This document shows, piece after piece, positions 18,513 through 27,983 of a DNA stretch of 64,000 nt. The notes under the pieces were generated by a model that saw nothing but the letters and a program-made list of their open reading frames with translations, made no database searches and was not told the origin of the DNA. Origin of the DNA: DATJGR01 sp041739525 (lineage in GTDB: Bacteria > Pseudomonadota > Gammaproteobacteria > Pseudomonadales > Azotimanducaceae). Made by a program: the position numbers and the translations under genes. Every line of letters begins with the position of its first letter. Position 1 is the first letter of the stretch. The stretch lies in NCBI GenBank assembly GCA_041739525.1, contig JBGSNQ010000169.1, forward strand, positions 51,228-115,227, written 5' to 3'.

Positions 18513-18651
18513 TGACTTTCTCCTCGAGTGGATCGATGCCATACACCAAGCGTAGACGGGATTTTCAGTTCTGCTCGGCTAGCGGCGGCCGCAGCGCGCC
18601 AGGACTACGAGACCCTTGGATATCGCGGTTCGAGGGACCGCGAACCCGAAC

Positions 18652-19509
18652 CTACAGCTTGGCGATCACCTCATCGCCGAGGCGCTTGATCGCATCGGTA
18701 GGATCGCCGGCGGCCATCGCGAACGTCACCACGCGAGCCACGCCGATGTCGCGCAGCTTGCGAATGGTGTCGAGCCCGGTCTGCGGTTGCCACATCGCGG
18801 TGATCTCGATTTCCGAATAGTTGCGCCCAAGTCGTTTGCAGACCGCCTTCAGTTCATCCAACGACTTCGACAGCTCCGCGGGATCGCCGGCCGGCGCGAA
18901 CCAACCATCGCCCACCGTCGCGATACGTTCGTAAATCTTGCCTTTCGCTCCGCCGATGATCACGGGCACGTGCGGCCGCTGCACCGGCAACGGATAGCTC
19001 TTGAAGCCATGCCAGTTGAGAAATTCGCTGTCGTGTTCCACCACGTCGCCCGACCAGACCTTCTTCATGGCCACCACGTAGTCGTCGAAGCGCGCACCGC
19101 GCCGTTCGAACGGAATTCCCATCGCAACGAATTCTTCCTGCAGCCAGCCGATGCCGACACCGAGCATGAACCGCCCGTTGGACACGAGATCGAGACTGGC
19201 CACCTGCTTCGCCATCAGCAGCGGATTCGTCTGCGACAGAATGTTCACGCCGGTGCCGAGGCGGATCTTCTTCGTGTGCGCCGCCACTACCGCGAGCGCG
19301 ATCAATGGGTCGATGAAGTTCGTTTCGGGCGCAGCGCCCATCTTCCCGTTGGCGCTGTACGGATACTTCGACTTGTAATCCACCGGCACGATCACGTGCT
19401 CGAACGTCCACACCGATTCGACGCCCGCCGACTCGGCGACCTGGGACATGCCCACCATCTGCTCGGCGTTCGCAACGCCGATGTTCACGGGAATCAGGCC
19501 GACTTTCAT
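18652..19509 (-). CDS. LLM-class (luciferase-like) F420/flavin-dependent oxidoreductase
   Basis: The 285-residue product has the luciferase-like TIM-barrel pattern: KVGLIPVNIGVANAEQMVGM at the N-terminus, ESVWTFEHVIVP, KIRLGTGVNIL, SNGRFMLGVGIGWLQEEF and PVIIGGAKGK. It resembles the TIGR03619-type subfamily, predicted to use F420, but the cofactor cannot be read from the sequence and FMN is possible. ATG 19509 gives the family start; the frame extends 21 codons further upstream without support. It sits between mshG and mshA, where MSHA loci usually carry mshF/mshB, and has no obvious role in pilus assembly. Confidence 0.85.
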   Translation of the reverse strand: MKVGLIPVNIGVANAEQMVGMSQVAESAGVESVWTFEHVIVPVDYKSKYPYSANGKMGAAPETNFIDPLIALAVVAAHTKKIRLGTGVNILSQTNPLLMAKQVASLDLVSNGRFMLGVGIGWLQEEFVAMGIPFERRGARFDDYVVAMKKVWSGDVVEHDSEFLNWHGFKSYPLPVQRPHVPVIIGGAKGKIYERIATVGDGWFAPAGDPAELSKSLDELKAVCKRLGRNYSEIEITAMWQPQTGLDTIRKLRDIGVARVVTFAMAAGDPTDAIKRLGDEVIAKL

Positions 19510-19629
19510 AGCACGCTCCGGTTTGGGGAATGAGCGCGCATCGAAGCAGACGCAGATACAACGCGCAAGCAACGCGATAGCACGGTGTGCTTCGAACTCG
19601 GCACGTCGCCAGCACTTGCACCAATTTCC

Positions 19630-20847
19630 CTAGTGGCGGGCGACGCTCGAGAGGTCCCACAGCGGCAGGAAAACGCCCAGTGCCAACACCAACACCATCG
19701 CGCCGATCGCGACGATCAGGATCGGTTCGATGGCATCGGTGAGTGTCTTCAGCGAGTAATCCACTTCCTGTTCGTAGAATCCTGCCGATTGCGCGAGCAG
19801 TTCATCGATCGAACCGGTTTCTTCGCCCACTGCCAGCATCTGCATCACAACCGGCGTGAACATGCCGCTGGCACCGGCGGTCGTCGTGATGCTCTCGCCG
19901 CGCTCGATACCCGCGCGCATGCCGAGTACGAGCCGCGACATGTATTCGTTGCCGACGGCGCCGGCGACCACCGTCAGTCCCTGCGTAACGGGCAGCCCGG
20001 CCTTCATCACCATCGCGAACGTCTGGCAGAAACGCGCCAGGTTGATGCGTTCGAAGATCGAACCGACGATCGGCAACTTCAGCTTCCAACGATCCCACGC
20101 GTGGCGACCATCGTCTGTATCGATCCAGCGCCGCGTCGCGTATGCAGCGCCCGCACCGGCCGCCAACAAGTACGGCCAGTACGCGGAGAAGAAATGTGAA
20201 ACAGCGAGAATCACCTGCGTCTGCCACGGCAGTTCTGCATGAAACTTCGCGAACACGCTTGCGAACGCGGGAATGACGAACACGTTCAAAATGCCGATGG
20301 CTACGCCGATCGCAATCAGCACGAACGACGGATAGCGCGTCGCCGATTTGAGCCGCTTGATCGTCTCGCGCTCGAGTTCCAGATAATGCGCGATCCGCTT
20401 GAACGCTTCGTCGAGCCGGCCGGTGTTCTCACCGACGTGGATCACTGCGGTGTACAGATCGGAGAAGACGTCGCCGTGGCGCTTCAGGCTGGTCGCAAAA
20501 TCGACACCGCCTTCCAGATCCGCTGCTACTTCCTCGAGCACCTCGGCGAGCGTGGGGTTGCGTGCCGACTCCGACAAGCCGCGCACGGCTCTCACAATCG
20601 AGATGCCGGCCTTCGCGAGCGTCGCCATCTGGTGACTGAAGATGATCAGTTCGTCGAGTTTGACCCCCGTTTTGAACCACGGCACCGAAATGGGTGCGTT
20701 CGCCTCCGCTGCGGTCGGGGCGATGGTCAACGGAATCGCGCCGATTTCGCTGAGTTGCGCGGCTACTACCGATGCGCTCGCGGCTTCGACGTGTCCCCGT
20801 AGTGCACGGCCGTTCGCATCGCGCGCCTGGTAACTGAAACGCGGCAC
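19630..20847 (-). CDS. mshG: MshG, GspF/PilC-family inner-membrane assembly protein
   Basis: The 405-residue polytopic protein has two GspF-type repeats, the first around FSHQMATLAKAGISIVRAVR and the second around FCQTFAMVMKAGLPVTQGL. The N-terminus (PRFSYQARDANGRALRGHVE) and the hydrophobic helix VLVLALGVFLPLWDL near the C-terminus are typical. It is the platform protein on which the MshE ATPase acts. The start is GTG 20847, three bases after the mshE stop. Confidence 0.92.
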   Translation of the reverse strand: MPRFSYQARDANGRALRGHVEAASASVVAAQLSEIGAIPLTIAPTAAEANAPISVPWFKTGVKLDELIIFSHQMATLAKAGISIVRAVRGLSESARNPTLAEVLEEVAADLEGGVDFATSLKRHGDVFSDLYTAVIHVGENTGRLDEAFKRIAHYLELERETIKRLKSATRYPSFVLIAIGVAIGILNVFVIPAFASVFAKFHAELPWQTQVILAVSHFFSAYWPYLLAAGAGAAYATRRWIDTDDGRHAWDRWKLKLPIVGSIFERINLARFCQTFAMVMKAGLPVTQGLTVVAGAVGNEYMSRLVLGMRAGIERGESITTTAGASGMFTPVVMQMLAVGEETGSIDELLAQSAGFYEQEVDYSLKTLTDAIEPILIVAIGAMVLVLALGVFLPLWDLSSVARH

Positions 20848-20850
20848 TGC

Positions 20851-22647
20851 TTAGTGGCTCGCCGTGTTCGACGCGCCGTGTTCGCGCGTGTTCATCGCCA
20901 ACAGATCGTGCAATAGCGGATCGACTTCGCCGATCTTCAGATCGTCCACCTGACCGGAAAGCGCAAGCACTTCCGACAGCGCCGTATCGCCGTGCACGGC
21001 CAGATCGAGCGCGTTCAGTACCAGCGATCTGAAGCCGCGCTGCCGACGCGCTTCGCGGCCGAACGCTTCGCTATCGCCACTACGCAGCGTGTTCGCCAGT
21101 TCCTCGTCGAGCTCGAGCAATTCGAACACGCCGGTGCGGCCATAGAATCCGGTACGATTGCAGCGGCTGCAGCCGCGCCCGTGGAAGAACGTCAGTGCGT
21201 GTGCGCGGTCCTTCCCAACAAGCGCGTTCAGCCACGCATACTGCTGATCGTCCGGCGTTGCCTCTTCACGGCACTTCTCGCAGATCTTGCGAACGAGCCG
21301 TTGAGCGAGAATGCCGCGCAGCGAGGCCGCGGCGAGATAACCCTCGATGCCGATATCGATCAGCCGCGTCGCGCTGCTGATCGCGTCGTTCGTATGCAAC
21401 GTCGACAAGACGAGATGGCCAGTCATCGATGCGCGCAATGCAATTTCAGCGGTCTCGCGATCGCGAATTTCACCGACCAACAGAACATCGGGGTCCTGCC
21501 GTAGCGCCGCGCGAAGCACCGTTGCGAAGGTCAGTCCGATCTTCGGCATCACTTGCACTTGATTCACACGCTCGAGCTGATATTCCACCGGGTCTTCGAC
21601 CGTGATGATCTTCTTACCAGGCATGTTCAGTTCGTTCAGCGCGCCGTACAGCGTAGTGGTCTTGCCGCTTCCGGTCGGGCCCGTCACCAGAATCAGGCCG
21701 TTAGGTCTCGCAATCAGCGAACGCAACCGCGTCATGATGGTGTCGGGCAGACCAATGGCTTCGAGCCGCGCTATTCCTCCGCTCTGGTCGAGCAGGCGCA
21801 TCACCACCGATTCGCCGTGTTGCACGGGCATGGTCGACAGGCGCACGTCGATGTCGCGGCCCTTCACGCGTGTCTCGAAGCGGCCGTCCTGCGGCAAGCG
21901 TTTCTCCGAGATGTCGAGTCCGGCAATAAGCTTCAAACGCGATACCAGCGCCGCCGCGATACGCGTTTCCTTGATGGTGGTTTCCTGCAGAACGCCGTCG
22001 ACGCGTTGTCGAATCCGCAGCACGAGTTCGTCGGGCTCGATGTGCACGTCCGATGCACGCACCTGTACCGCGTCTTCCATGATCGACTGCAGCAGACGCG
22101 CAACTGGACTCGACGCGCCTTCTTCGGACGCGCCGATCGCCGAAAGCGAAAACTGGTCGTCGGAAAGTTCGCCCTCCAGTTCACCGGCAATGTTGACGAT
22201 GTCGCCCGTGCGGCGATACGCGAGATCGAGCATCGACAGCAGTTCGCTCTCGCGTACAACCGCGAGTGCAACGGGTTGTTTCAGTTGCCTTGCGAGTTCG
22301 TCGTATGCGAACACGTCCATCGGGTCCGCCATGCCGAGCAGCAGCTCGCCGTTCCGCTCTTCGAGAACGATGGCGCGATACCGGCGGGCGTACGTTTCCG
22401 GCAGCCGACCCACCAGCGCAGGCTCGAAATTCACGTGCTTGAGATCTATGAACGGAATGCCGAATTGTTCGGACAGAAACCCAAGAAAGCGGTCTTCGTC
22501 GATGAATCCCTTGTCGACCAGGATGCGACCGAGCTTTCGACCGGAAAGGCGTTGTTCGGCCAACGCGGCCTGCAGTTGTTCCTCGGAGATCTCGCCACCG
22601 CTGACGAGCATGTCGCCGATGCGAACCTTGGTTCTTCGTGGAATCAC
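20851..22647 (-). CDS. mshE: MshE, pilus extension ATPase with MshEN c-di-GMP-binding domain
   Basis: The 598-residue GspE/PilB-type ATPase powers pilus assembly. The N-terminal MshEN domain has two tandem 24-residue motifs: RIGDMLVSGGEISEEQLQ... ending ALAEQ, then after RLSGR, KLGRILVDKGFIDEDRF... ending LSEQ. This is the layout shown to bind c-di-GMP in MshE. The ATPase core has Walker A GPTGSGKTTT, the Asp box, Walker B LLVGEIRDRETAEIA, the His box TLHTND, and a zinc-binding tetracysteine (CEKC...CSRC). GTG 22647 is chosen because GAGG lies 8 bases upstream; the frame extends 37 codons into mshN. Confidence 0.95.
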   Translation of the reverse strand: MIPRRTKVRIGDMLVSGGEISEEQLQAALAEQRLSGRKLGRILVDKGFIDEDRFLGFLSEQFGIPFIDLKHVNFEPALVGRLPETYARRYRAIVLEERNGELLLGMADPMDVFAYDELARQLKQPVALAVVRESELLSMLDLAYRRTGDIVNIAGELEGELSDDQFSLSAIGASEEGASSPVARLLQSIMEDAVQVRASDVHIEPDELVLRIRQRVDGVLQETTIKETRIAAALVSRLKLIAGLDISEKRLPQDGRFETRVKGRDIDVRLSTMPVQHGESVVMRLLDQSGGIARLEAIGLPDTIMTRLRSLIARPNGLILVTGPTGSGKTTTLYGALNELNMPGKKIITVEDPVEYQLERVNQVQVMPKIGLTFATVLRAALRQDPDVLLVGEIRDRETAEIALRASMTGHLVLSTLHTNDAISSATRLIDIGIEGYLAAASLRGILAQRLVRKICEKCREEATPDDQQYAWLNALVGKDRAHALTFFHGRGCSRCNRTGFYGRTGVFELLELDEELANTLRSGDSEAFGREARRQRGFRSLVLNALDLAVHGDTALSEVLALSGQVDDLKIGEVDPLLHDLLAMNTREHGASNTASH

Positions 22648-22657
22648 TCGTCGCGCC

Positions 22658-23593
22658 TCAGCCGATCCGTTGTAGCTGTTCTTCCGCCCACATCGCGAGA
22701 GGTGTACCTGGTTGCGCGAGTGTTCGGAGGGTGCGATACGCGCCGACCAGCTCGCCATGCCGCCCGAGCTTTCCCTGCGTAACCGCGTAGCCCGCCCACC
22801 AGCGGGTGTTCGTCGCGTTCAGTGCGAGCAGACCACGGTAGACGGCTGCTGCTTCCGCGTAGCGCGACGTCCGCACCATTACCGCAGCCAGCAGATCGTG
22901 TTGATGGGTAGATACACGAACATCCGGCAAGCCTTCGAGCAACGTCGTGTACGCACGCTCGTAGTCGCCTTGGCCGATCGCAACGCGCGCGTCCAGCATG
23001 CGCAGCTGGGACACGGCTTGCGGGTTCTCGGCGCGTGCTCGTTCGATCAATGCAACCGCGTCTGAGAAGTCGCGCACTGCGATCCGCTGCGCCACCCGCT
23101 GTTCGGTGTCCGCGACATCACTCGCGCTTTTCACGATCGGCGTGGACTCCGCAACTTCCCTGCTGAGTACCTCCTTCTGCTTCAATTCGTTCGAAACGCC
23201 CTTCTTGGAAACGGGAGTCCGCGAAGCAGATTTCTTCGAAAGAGCGCGATCCGCAGAGCGCGGTTGAGTAGATTCGTTTGCGATGTGTGCGACGGTGCCG
23301 GCCCACTGAGAGCGCTCCGAAGAAACTCCGCCCCACCGACCGCTCAGCACATCGCTGCGTTGCGCCATCGCGTCCCAAATCGACGATGTATCGATCTGCG
23401 GCGCCGGCGCTGGCGCCTTCAGCCATCCGCCGTCGGCGACCGACGACCGTTCGTAAATCGGAGCCGCGCTCACGCGAACGTCGTGCATCACGAGTAACGC
23501 CAGCGTCCATAACGCAAAGAACACGGACAAACGCGCCGCGCCGGAGTGCCGCTCCGGCAGCGCGATCAGTGAACTCATCGGGAGGTCGCTCAT
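22658..23593 (-). CDS. mshN: MshN-like TPR protein
   Basis: This 311-residue protein has one N-terminal membrane helix (SVFFALWTLALLVMHDV), a low-complexity middle, and C-terminal TPR-like repeats (VAQRIAVRDFSDAVALIERA, ARVAIGQGDYERAYTTLLEG, YAEAAAVYRGLLALNATNTR). MshN proteins share this plan and location, just before mshE. Sequence identity to MshN is not something I can show, so the name rests on context. It begins 9 bases after the mshL stop. Confidence 0.65.
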   Translation of the reverse strand: MSDLPMSSLIALPERHSGAARLSVFFALWTLALLVMHDVRVSAAPIYERSSVADGGWLKAPAPAPQIDTSSIWDAMAQRSDVLSGRWGGVSSERSQWAGTVAHIANESTQPRSADRALSKKSASRTPVSKKGVSNELKQKEVLSREVAESTPIVKSASDVADTEQRVAQRIAVRDFSDAVALIERARAENPQAVSQLRMLDARVAIGQGDYERAYTTLLEGLPDVRVSTHQHDLLAAVMVRTSRYAEAAAVYRGLLALNATNTRWWAGYAVTQGKLGRHGELVGAYRTLRTLAQPGTPLAMWAEEQLQRIG

Positions 23594-23602
23594 CTCATCA
23601 CC

Positions 23603-25342
23603 TCATTGAGCTGCGCGTGGATCCAACTGGGTCTTCAAAGCCTTCACGCGCGCCAGGCTTTCGTTCATCGCGTCGATCTGCGATTGATCGTCGGATACCA
23701 CCGGGCGCAACAGGATCACCAGCTCGCTCTTCACGCTGGATTGCTGCTTCTGCTTGAACGCGTAACCAAGCACCGGAACATGCGACAGCCACGGCACACC
23801 TGAATCGGCATCGCCGCTACTGGTCTGCATCAAGCCGCCGATCACGATGATCTGACCGCTCTGCGCGCGCACGATGCTGTCGGACTCGCGAATCGTGCTG
23901 GCCGCGAGAGGCACGTTCTGCCCCGCGATGATCTTGTTCTGCTGGGTCACTTCGCTAACGGTCGGATGGATGTGCAGGATCACTTCGCCTTCCGCGCTGA
24001 TCGCCGGCGTCACATCGAGCGCAATACCGGAGAAGAACGGCGTCAGCTGCGGCGAATCATTGGTGTTGATCGCACTGCCGGCGGTCACCGTCGTCGTAGA
24101 GATGTTCGTAACGAAATACTCGTCACTGCCGACCTTGATGACGGCCTTCTGGTTGTTCACCGTCGAAATGCGCGGGCTCGAGAGCACTTGCACGGCGCCT
24201 TGCGTTTCGAGCAACCGGATCACCGCGTCGAAATCCGAAAACGCCATGTAAATGTTGAACTGCGAGTCGAGCGGATTGAAGAACTGTTTCGCCTGACCGA
24301 AGTCGAACGATCCTGCGACGTCGTTGTTGCTGCCGGCCGCGATCACGTTGCCGTCGGCATCGATGATCGGCTTGAACGATCCGCCGGAACCTTCTCCGAA
24401 CGTGTTCCATTGAATGCCCGCTTCGAAACCGGATTTCAGAGTCACCTCGATCACTTTCGCTTCAAGAATCACCTGCCTGCGCAGCATCAACTGCGCACGC
24501 TCGAGATACGTGCGCACCGCCTGCAGTGCATTCGGCATCGCTCGCACGACGACGATACCCACCTGGGGAGTCACGACGACGCTGCTGCCCTGCACGTCAC
24601 CGATGATCGAGGTGAGCGTCTTGGCCAGTTCGGTCCAGAAGTCAGCATCGCTTTGGGTGCTCACCTGGGTGCCGACAGTGTTGGTGGCGTTGTTGTTGCC
24701 GGCACCCGTCTGAACGAACCCGCCGTACGGGTTGCTGAATTCGTTGCCGCTGCCATTGTTGTTCTGGTCGGTGATCGTCCCGGCGCTGACCTGCATCTCC
24801 GAGAGACCTCTGCGACCCACGTTCAGATAGTCGATGTGCATGATCTCCGTGCGCATCGCATCCGGAAAAACCTCGTACAGGCGTCCGGTACGCCGATAGT
24901 CGTAGCCATACACGTTGCGCATGATCTCCATGACTTCGGCCACGGTGACGTCCTTGAGGTCTAGCGATACCTCTCCCTTCACATCGGGATGCACGACCAT
25001 GTTGTAACGCGTGCCCGACACGAGCGAACGAAAGAAATCGGTCGCCCTGACTCCATCAACCGAGAGGTCGAAGCGTTCCTCGCCGGGTTCGACCGCAGGT
25101 GCAGCACCAGGCAGCGGCGGCATCAGCTGGTCCATCACGTCCTTCGGAATTTCCGTCGCCGTATCGGTTGGCTTGGTCTGCACCTGCCGATTGCGCTCGA
25201 TGCCCGACTCGAGCGCCGCCTGAGCCTCATTCGCACTGTCGGTATCCAACGCCGCACGCGGCATCAGTGGGCTGAACTCCTGACATCCGGCGATGGTCAC
25301 GCAGCCGAGCAACAGCGCGTGTCTCAAACCAATGGTCCTCAT
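23603..25342 (-). CDS. mshL: MshL, outer-membrane secretin
   Basis: The 579-residue product has a lipoprotein signal (LLLGCVTIAGC, lipobox Cys20). N0/STN-type domains follow (GEERFDLSVDGVRATDFFRS, DLKDVTVAEVMEIMRNVYGY), then a secretin core: QVQVLSS-type strand GAVQVLSSPRISTVNNQKAV, VTPAISAEGEVILHIHP, and the C-terminal SELVILLRPVV. An Asn-rich loop (GAGNNNATN) interrupts the N-terminal region. It forms the outer-membrane channel for the pilus. The ATG overlaps the mshK stop (ATGA). Confidence 0.92.
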   Translation of the reverse strand: MRTIGLRHALLLGCVTIAGCQEFSPLMPRAALDTDSANEAQAALESGIERNRQVQTKPTDTATEIPKDVMDQLMPPLPGAAPAVEPGEERFDLSVDGVRATDFFRSLVSGTRYNMVVHPDVKGEVSLDLKDVTVAEVMEIMRNVYGYDYRRTGRLYEVFPDAMRTEIMHIDYLNVGRRGLSEMQVSAGTITDQNNNGSGNEFSNPYGGFVQTGAGNNNATNTVGTQVSTQSDADFWTELAKTLTSIIGDVQGSSVVVTPQVGIVVVRAMPNALQAVRTYLERAQLMLRRQVILEAKVIEVTLKSGFEAGIQWNTFGEGSGGSFKPIIDADGNVIAAGSNNDVAGSFDFGQAKQFFNPLDSQFNIYMAFSDFDAVIRLLETQGAVQVLSSPRISTVNNQKAVIKVGSDEYFVTNISTTTVTAGSAINTNDSPQLTPFFSGIALDVTPAISAEGEVILHIHPTVSEVTQQNKIIAGQNVPLAASTIRESDSIVRAQSGQIIVIGGLMQTSSGDADSGVPWLSHVPVLGYAFKQKQQSSVKSELVILLRPVVSDDQSQIDAMNESLARVKALKTQLDPRAAQ

Positions 25343-25671
25343 CGCGGTTCCTTAGTTACATTCGCGTCACTCAACGACAGACGCAGCGGCGAGTCGCTCA
25401 CGCGCGCATCCACCCATGTCTTTCCAATGTGCACCACCGTGATTCCGTTGGTGCTCTGACCTTCCTGCATGGAGACTCCGTCGATCACCGCGACGCGTCT
25501 CGAGGGACTCACCAGAATCGACGTGAGCTTCGGACCTGCGCGTGGCGCCGCTACTACCGACCCGTCGGAAGGCTTGGCCCGCCAATTCGAGGGCGGCCGC
25601 GTGGGGTCCGACAAGTCACTTGCCGCGGCGGGCAACGACAACACGGTCAACAACGACACGATGGCGCGCAC
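25339..25671 (-). CDS. mshK: MshK-like protein
   Basis: This 110-residue exported protein has a signal peptide (RAIVSLLTVLSLPAAA) and the DPTRPP motif right after it, typical of MshK and PilP/GspC-like partner proteins. The beta-rich remainder (LTSILVSPSRRVAVIDGVSMQEGQ) fits a small periplasmic domain that contacts the secretin. GTG 25671 is chosen because a G5 run sits 7 bases upstream. An alternative GTG at 25689 overlaps mshJ by 16 bases. Confidence 0.78.
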   Translation of the reverse strand: MRAIVSLLTVLSLPAAASDLSDPTRPPSNWRAKPSDGSVVAAPRAGPKLTSILVSPSRRVAVIDGVSMQEGQSTNGITVVHIGKTWVDARVSDSPLRLSLSDANVTKEPR

Positions 25672-25673
25672 GT

Positions 25674-26324
25674 TCAAACCCCCAACCACGTTTTTTCACG
25701 ACTCAAAGTCTCGACCTCCAGCACCACGACTCCGTCCGGAAACTGCCCTACGTGATAGTTCAAGCTGCGCCATGAGAATCGCCATGGCGCTGCTTCCAGC
25801 TCGTTCAGGTAGTCGCGAACGGCAAAGTAGCCGCCGCGCAGCTCGACGCGCATCACGTGACGATAGAGCCCGGGAACGGCTTCGGCGTCGGCCTTAACGC
25901 GGACGGGCTCCACCGGCATGTTTGCAACACGCTGCAACGTTACGCCGCGGTGATGCGTGACTACGTCTTCGAGCAAGATAGGCACCATGGATGGCGCGAC
26001 AAAGCCGCCAACGAGCGAGTCGAGACGCGAATCGACTTCGGCGATCTGAATTTTCAGTGCGTCTCGCTCGACCGACAGCCGCTTGTTGGGGTCGTCTGCC
26101 AGAGAGCGTTTGAGCTGTTCATCGACCGCAACTTCGCTGACGACGCGCTCCTGCAGCGAGGTGACATCATCGTGCGCCGCCGCCAATCTGCGGTTCAGCG
26201 CCTGATGTAAGGTCCAGTCCCACACCACCCACAGAATCGCAACCAGCGACACCGCGATGAGCGCGCGCTCGCGTAACGTCAGCGCGTCGAATCGCGACGC
26301 GACGGATGTCAGCTTTGGGGTCAT
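25674..26324 (-). CDS. mshJ: MshJ-like PilO-family inner-membrane protein
   Basis: This 216-residue protein has an N-terminal transmembrane helix (RALIAVSLVAILWVVWDWTL), a coiled coil (about 45-105) and an alpha/beta periplasmic domain (VMRVELRGGYFAVRDYLNEL, the PilO-like ferredoxin fold). It belongs to the PilM-N-O-type alignment complex. Its ATG overlaps the preceding stop (ATGA). Confidence 0.82.
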   Translation of the reverse strand: MTPKLTSVASRFDALTLRERALIAVSLVAILWVVWDWTLHQALNRRLAAAHDDVTSLQERVVSEVAVDEQLKRSLADDPNKRLSVERDALKIQIAEVDSRLDSLVGGFVAPSMVPILLEDVVTHHRGVTLQRVANMPVEPVRVKADAEAVPGLYRHVMRVELRGGYFAVRDYLNELEAAPWRFSWRSLNYHVGQFPDGVVVLEVETLSREKTWLGV

Positions 26325-26926
26325 GGCAGGTCCGACTGTGGTCCGGTGATGGTGAAGTGCAGCGCGCCAGTCTCATCCGCTGCGAGTTCGAATGTGTCGA
26401 AGCGATGTCCGACGAATTGAACGCCGCTTCCCAGGTTCTTCAGAAACCGCGGCACGAGTACGGGATCCGTGGTCATGCCGGCGAGGCGCACGTTGTTGCC
26501 GCCATCGGTGAGTTCGATATCGGTCAACCAGAGCCCAACCTGAGCGCTGGCCGCGAGGTCATCGAGGTGTCCGGCGAATCCGGCGGAACGCCCGCTCGCG
26601 CTTCCATTCAGCGCCGTCACGAGCAGTGTTCGGCTCTGCAGTTGTGCGCGCAGCTCAACCACGTCTGCCGCGAGCTTCGGGTCTTCCACCACATTGATCG
26701 AAGCGCGCGCCTTCGTGTTGTTGTCTGCGAGAACGGCGAGTTGGCTCGATAACTGCGCGCGTTGCTCCGTTGTCTTGTAGATTGCGAACCACTGATACAG
26801 CGAGATTGAGATCAGCAGCGCACCGACCGTCCCTGCGGCGATCATCGCGTGCAGCCAGGTGAGCATCGCGCGCTGCGGCCGCAGCTCGTCGATCAGCAGG
26901 TTGACCTGTTGCGTCATAGCAGTCAT
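26321..26926 (-). CDS. PilN-like assembly protein (second MshI-type gene)
   Basis: The 201-residue product starts TQQVNLLIDELRPQ, the short cytoplasmic PilN motif that binds PilM. A transmembrane helix (AAGTVGALLISISLYQWFAI), a coiled coil and a periplasmic domain follow. It corresponds to the separately encoded PilN half of the MshI region. The ATG overlaps the mshI stop by 4 bases, and ATG 26917 is an alternative start. Confidence 0.82.
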   Translation of the reverse strand: MTAMTQQVNLLIDELRPQRAMLTWLHAMIAAGTVGALLISISLYQWFAIYKTTEQRAQLSSQLAVLADNNTKARASINVVEDPKLAADVVELRAQLQSRTLLVTALNGSASGRSAGFAGHLDDLAASAQVGLWLTDIELTDGGNNVRLAGMTTDPVLVPRFLKNLGSGVQFVGHRFDTFELAADETGALHFTITGPQSDLP

Positions 26927-27939
26927 GCGGCTGCATCCATCTGTGACATTGCGCGCAGTGCTGCACCCAGCGCGGGCAGTGCAGCAGCAATTGCAGCGTC
27001 TTGAGCATCAGTGAGCGCGTCCGCGGTCAGCCGTCGCGATCGGGGATCATGCAGATCGATGGCCAACGCGTCGGTCAACACGCTGCCGAGCGAACGAACC
27101 GGCAACGACAACATCGACTCCAGGTGCGCGACGATGCGCGGTTGCCACGCGTGTGTCGCTGCAACGAGGAGACAGTCCGCCGGTGGTTGCGAGAGGGCGC
27201 TCTCGTAGTAGTCGATGGAACGTTGTACCTGGAGCAACAACGGGTCTTTGAAGAGTTCCCACGCAGCGTCGTCGAGTTCGCGCGGGACGGCAGAGACCCG
27301 GCGCGCCAGGAACAACTCGTCCCCACGCGTGATGTTCACGATGCCGCTTCCCGGCGTTATCCGCAGCAAAGCGATTGCGTGCTCGGCAGAGGGGTAGATG
27401 CGGTGCACGAGGTTGCGCAAGGTGAGTTCGGCGATGTCGACGCACGTCGGCGCCAAACCCGCGTCACGCGCGATTCGCAGCGCCGCTTCGAGTCGCGCAC
27501 GCGGCGTTGCAACCACGAACACCATCGACGCACGCCCGCGTGTCGCCGCTTCGGGGAATGGAAACACGTCAATCACGGCGTCGGCCGCGGGATAGTCGAG
27601 AAACTCCTGAATTCGCCAGCGCACGGCGTCGCGCTGCTCCGCACCCGACACGTTCGGCCGCTCGATCAGCATCAGTTGATAGGTATCGGGAGCGGCGACC
27701 AGCACGCAGGGCGAGCGTTGGGCGCCGAGTCTTCGCACCAGATCGCCGAGCACGGAGCCCAGGAGCGTCGGATCAGCGATAGGCTCGGACGCACACGCAA
27801 TCTGCTCCGCGTCGGGTGCGGCCACTGCCAGGGCGACTGTCGACGCGGAAAGATAAAGTCCCGCGCAGACCTTCGGCCGCCGCGCGAGAAAGGGCAGATC
27901 GCGGACGCGCAATCCATTGCTCCGTTTGTTCCGTATCAC
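26923..27939 (-). CDS. mshI: MshI, PilM-like actin-fold assembly protein
   Basis: This 338-residue cytoplasmic protein has the actin-like PilM plan: a strand near the N-terminus (VCAGLYLSASTVALAVA), RWRIQEFLDYPAADAVIDVF, and ELTLRNLVHRIYPSAEHAIAL followed by a second domain with LLQVQRSIDYYESALSQPP. It recruits the PilN-like partner. It is the first gene of the minus-strand cluster. Start GTG 27939 has no clear Shine-Dalgarno; TTG 27912 has GGAG at suitable spacing. It is divergent from trmL, with 44 bases between. Confidence 0.82.
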   Translation of the reverse strand: MIRNKRSNGLRVRDLPFLARRPKVCAGLYLSASTVALAVAAPDAEQIACASEPIADPTLLGSVLGDLVRRLGAQRSPCVLVAAPDTYQLMLIERPNVSGAEQRDAVRWRIQEFLDYPAADAVIDVFPFPEAATRGRASMVFVVATPRARLEAALRIARDAGLAPTCVDIAELTLRNLVHRIYPSAEHAIALLRITPGSGIVNITRGDELFLARRVSAVPRELDDAAWELFKDPLLLQVQRSIDYYESALSQPPADCLLVAATHAWQPRIVAHLESMLSLPVRSLGSVLTDALAIDLHDPRSRRLTADALTDAQDAAIAAALPALGAALRAMSQMDAAA

Positions 27940-27983
27940 TCAGTATAGGAAGCCCCCAGCGACCCGCCCGGCCAGACCGTCCA

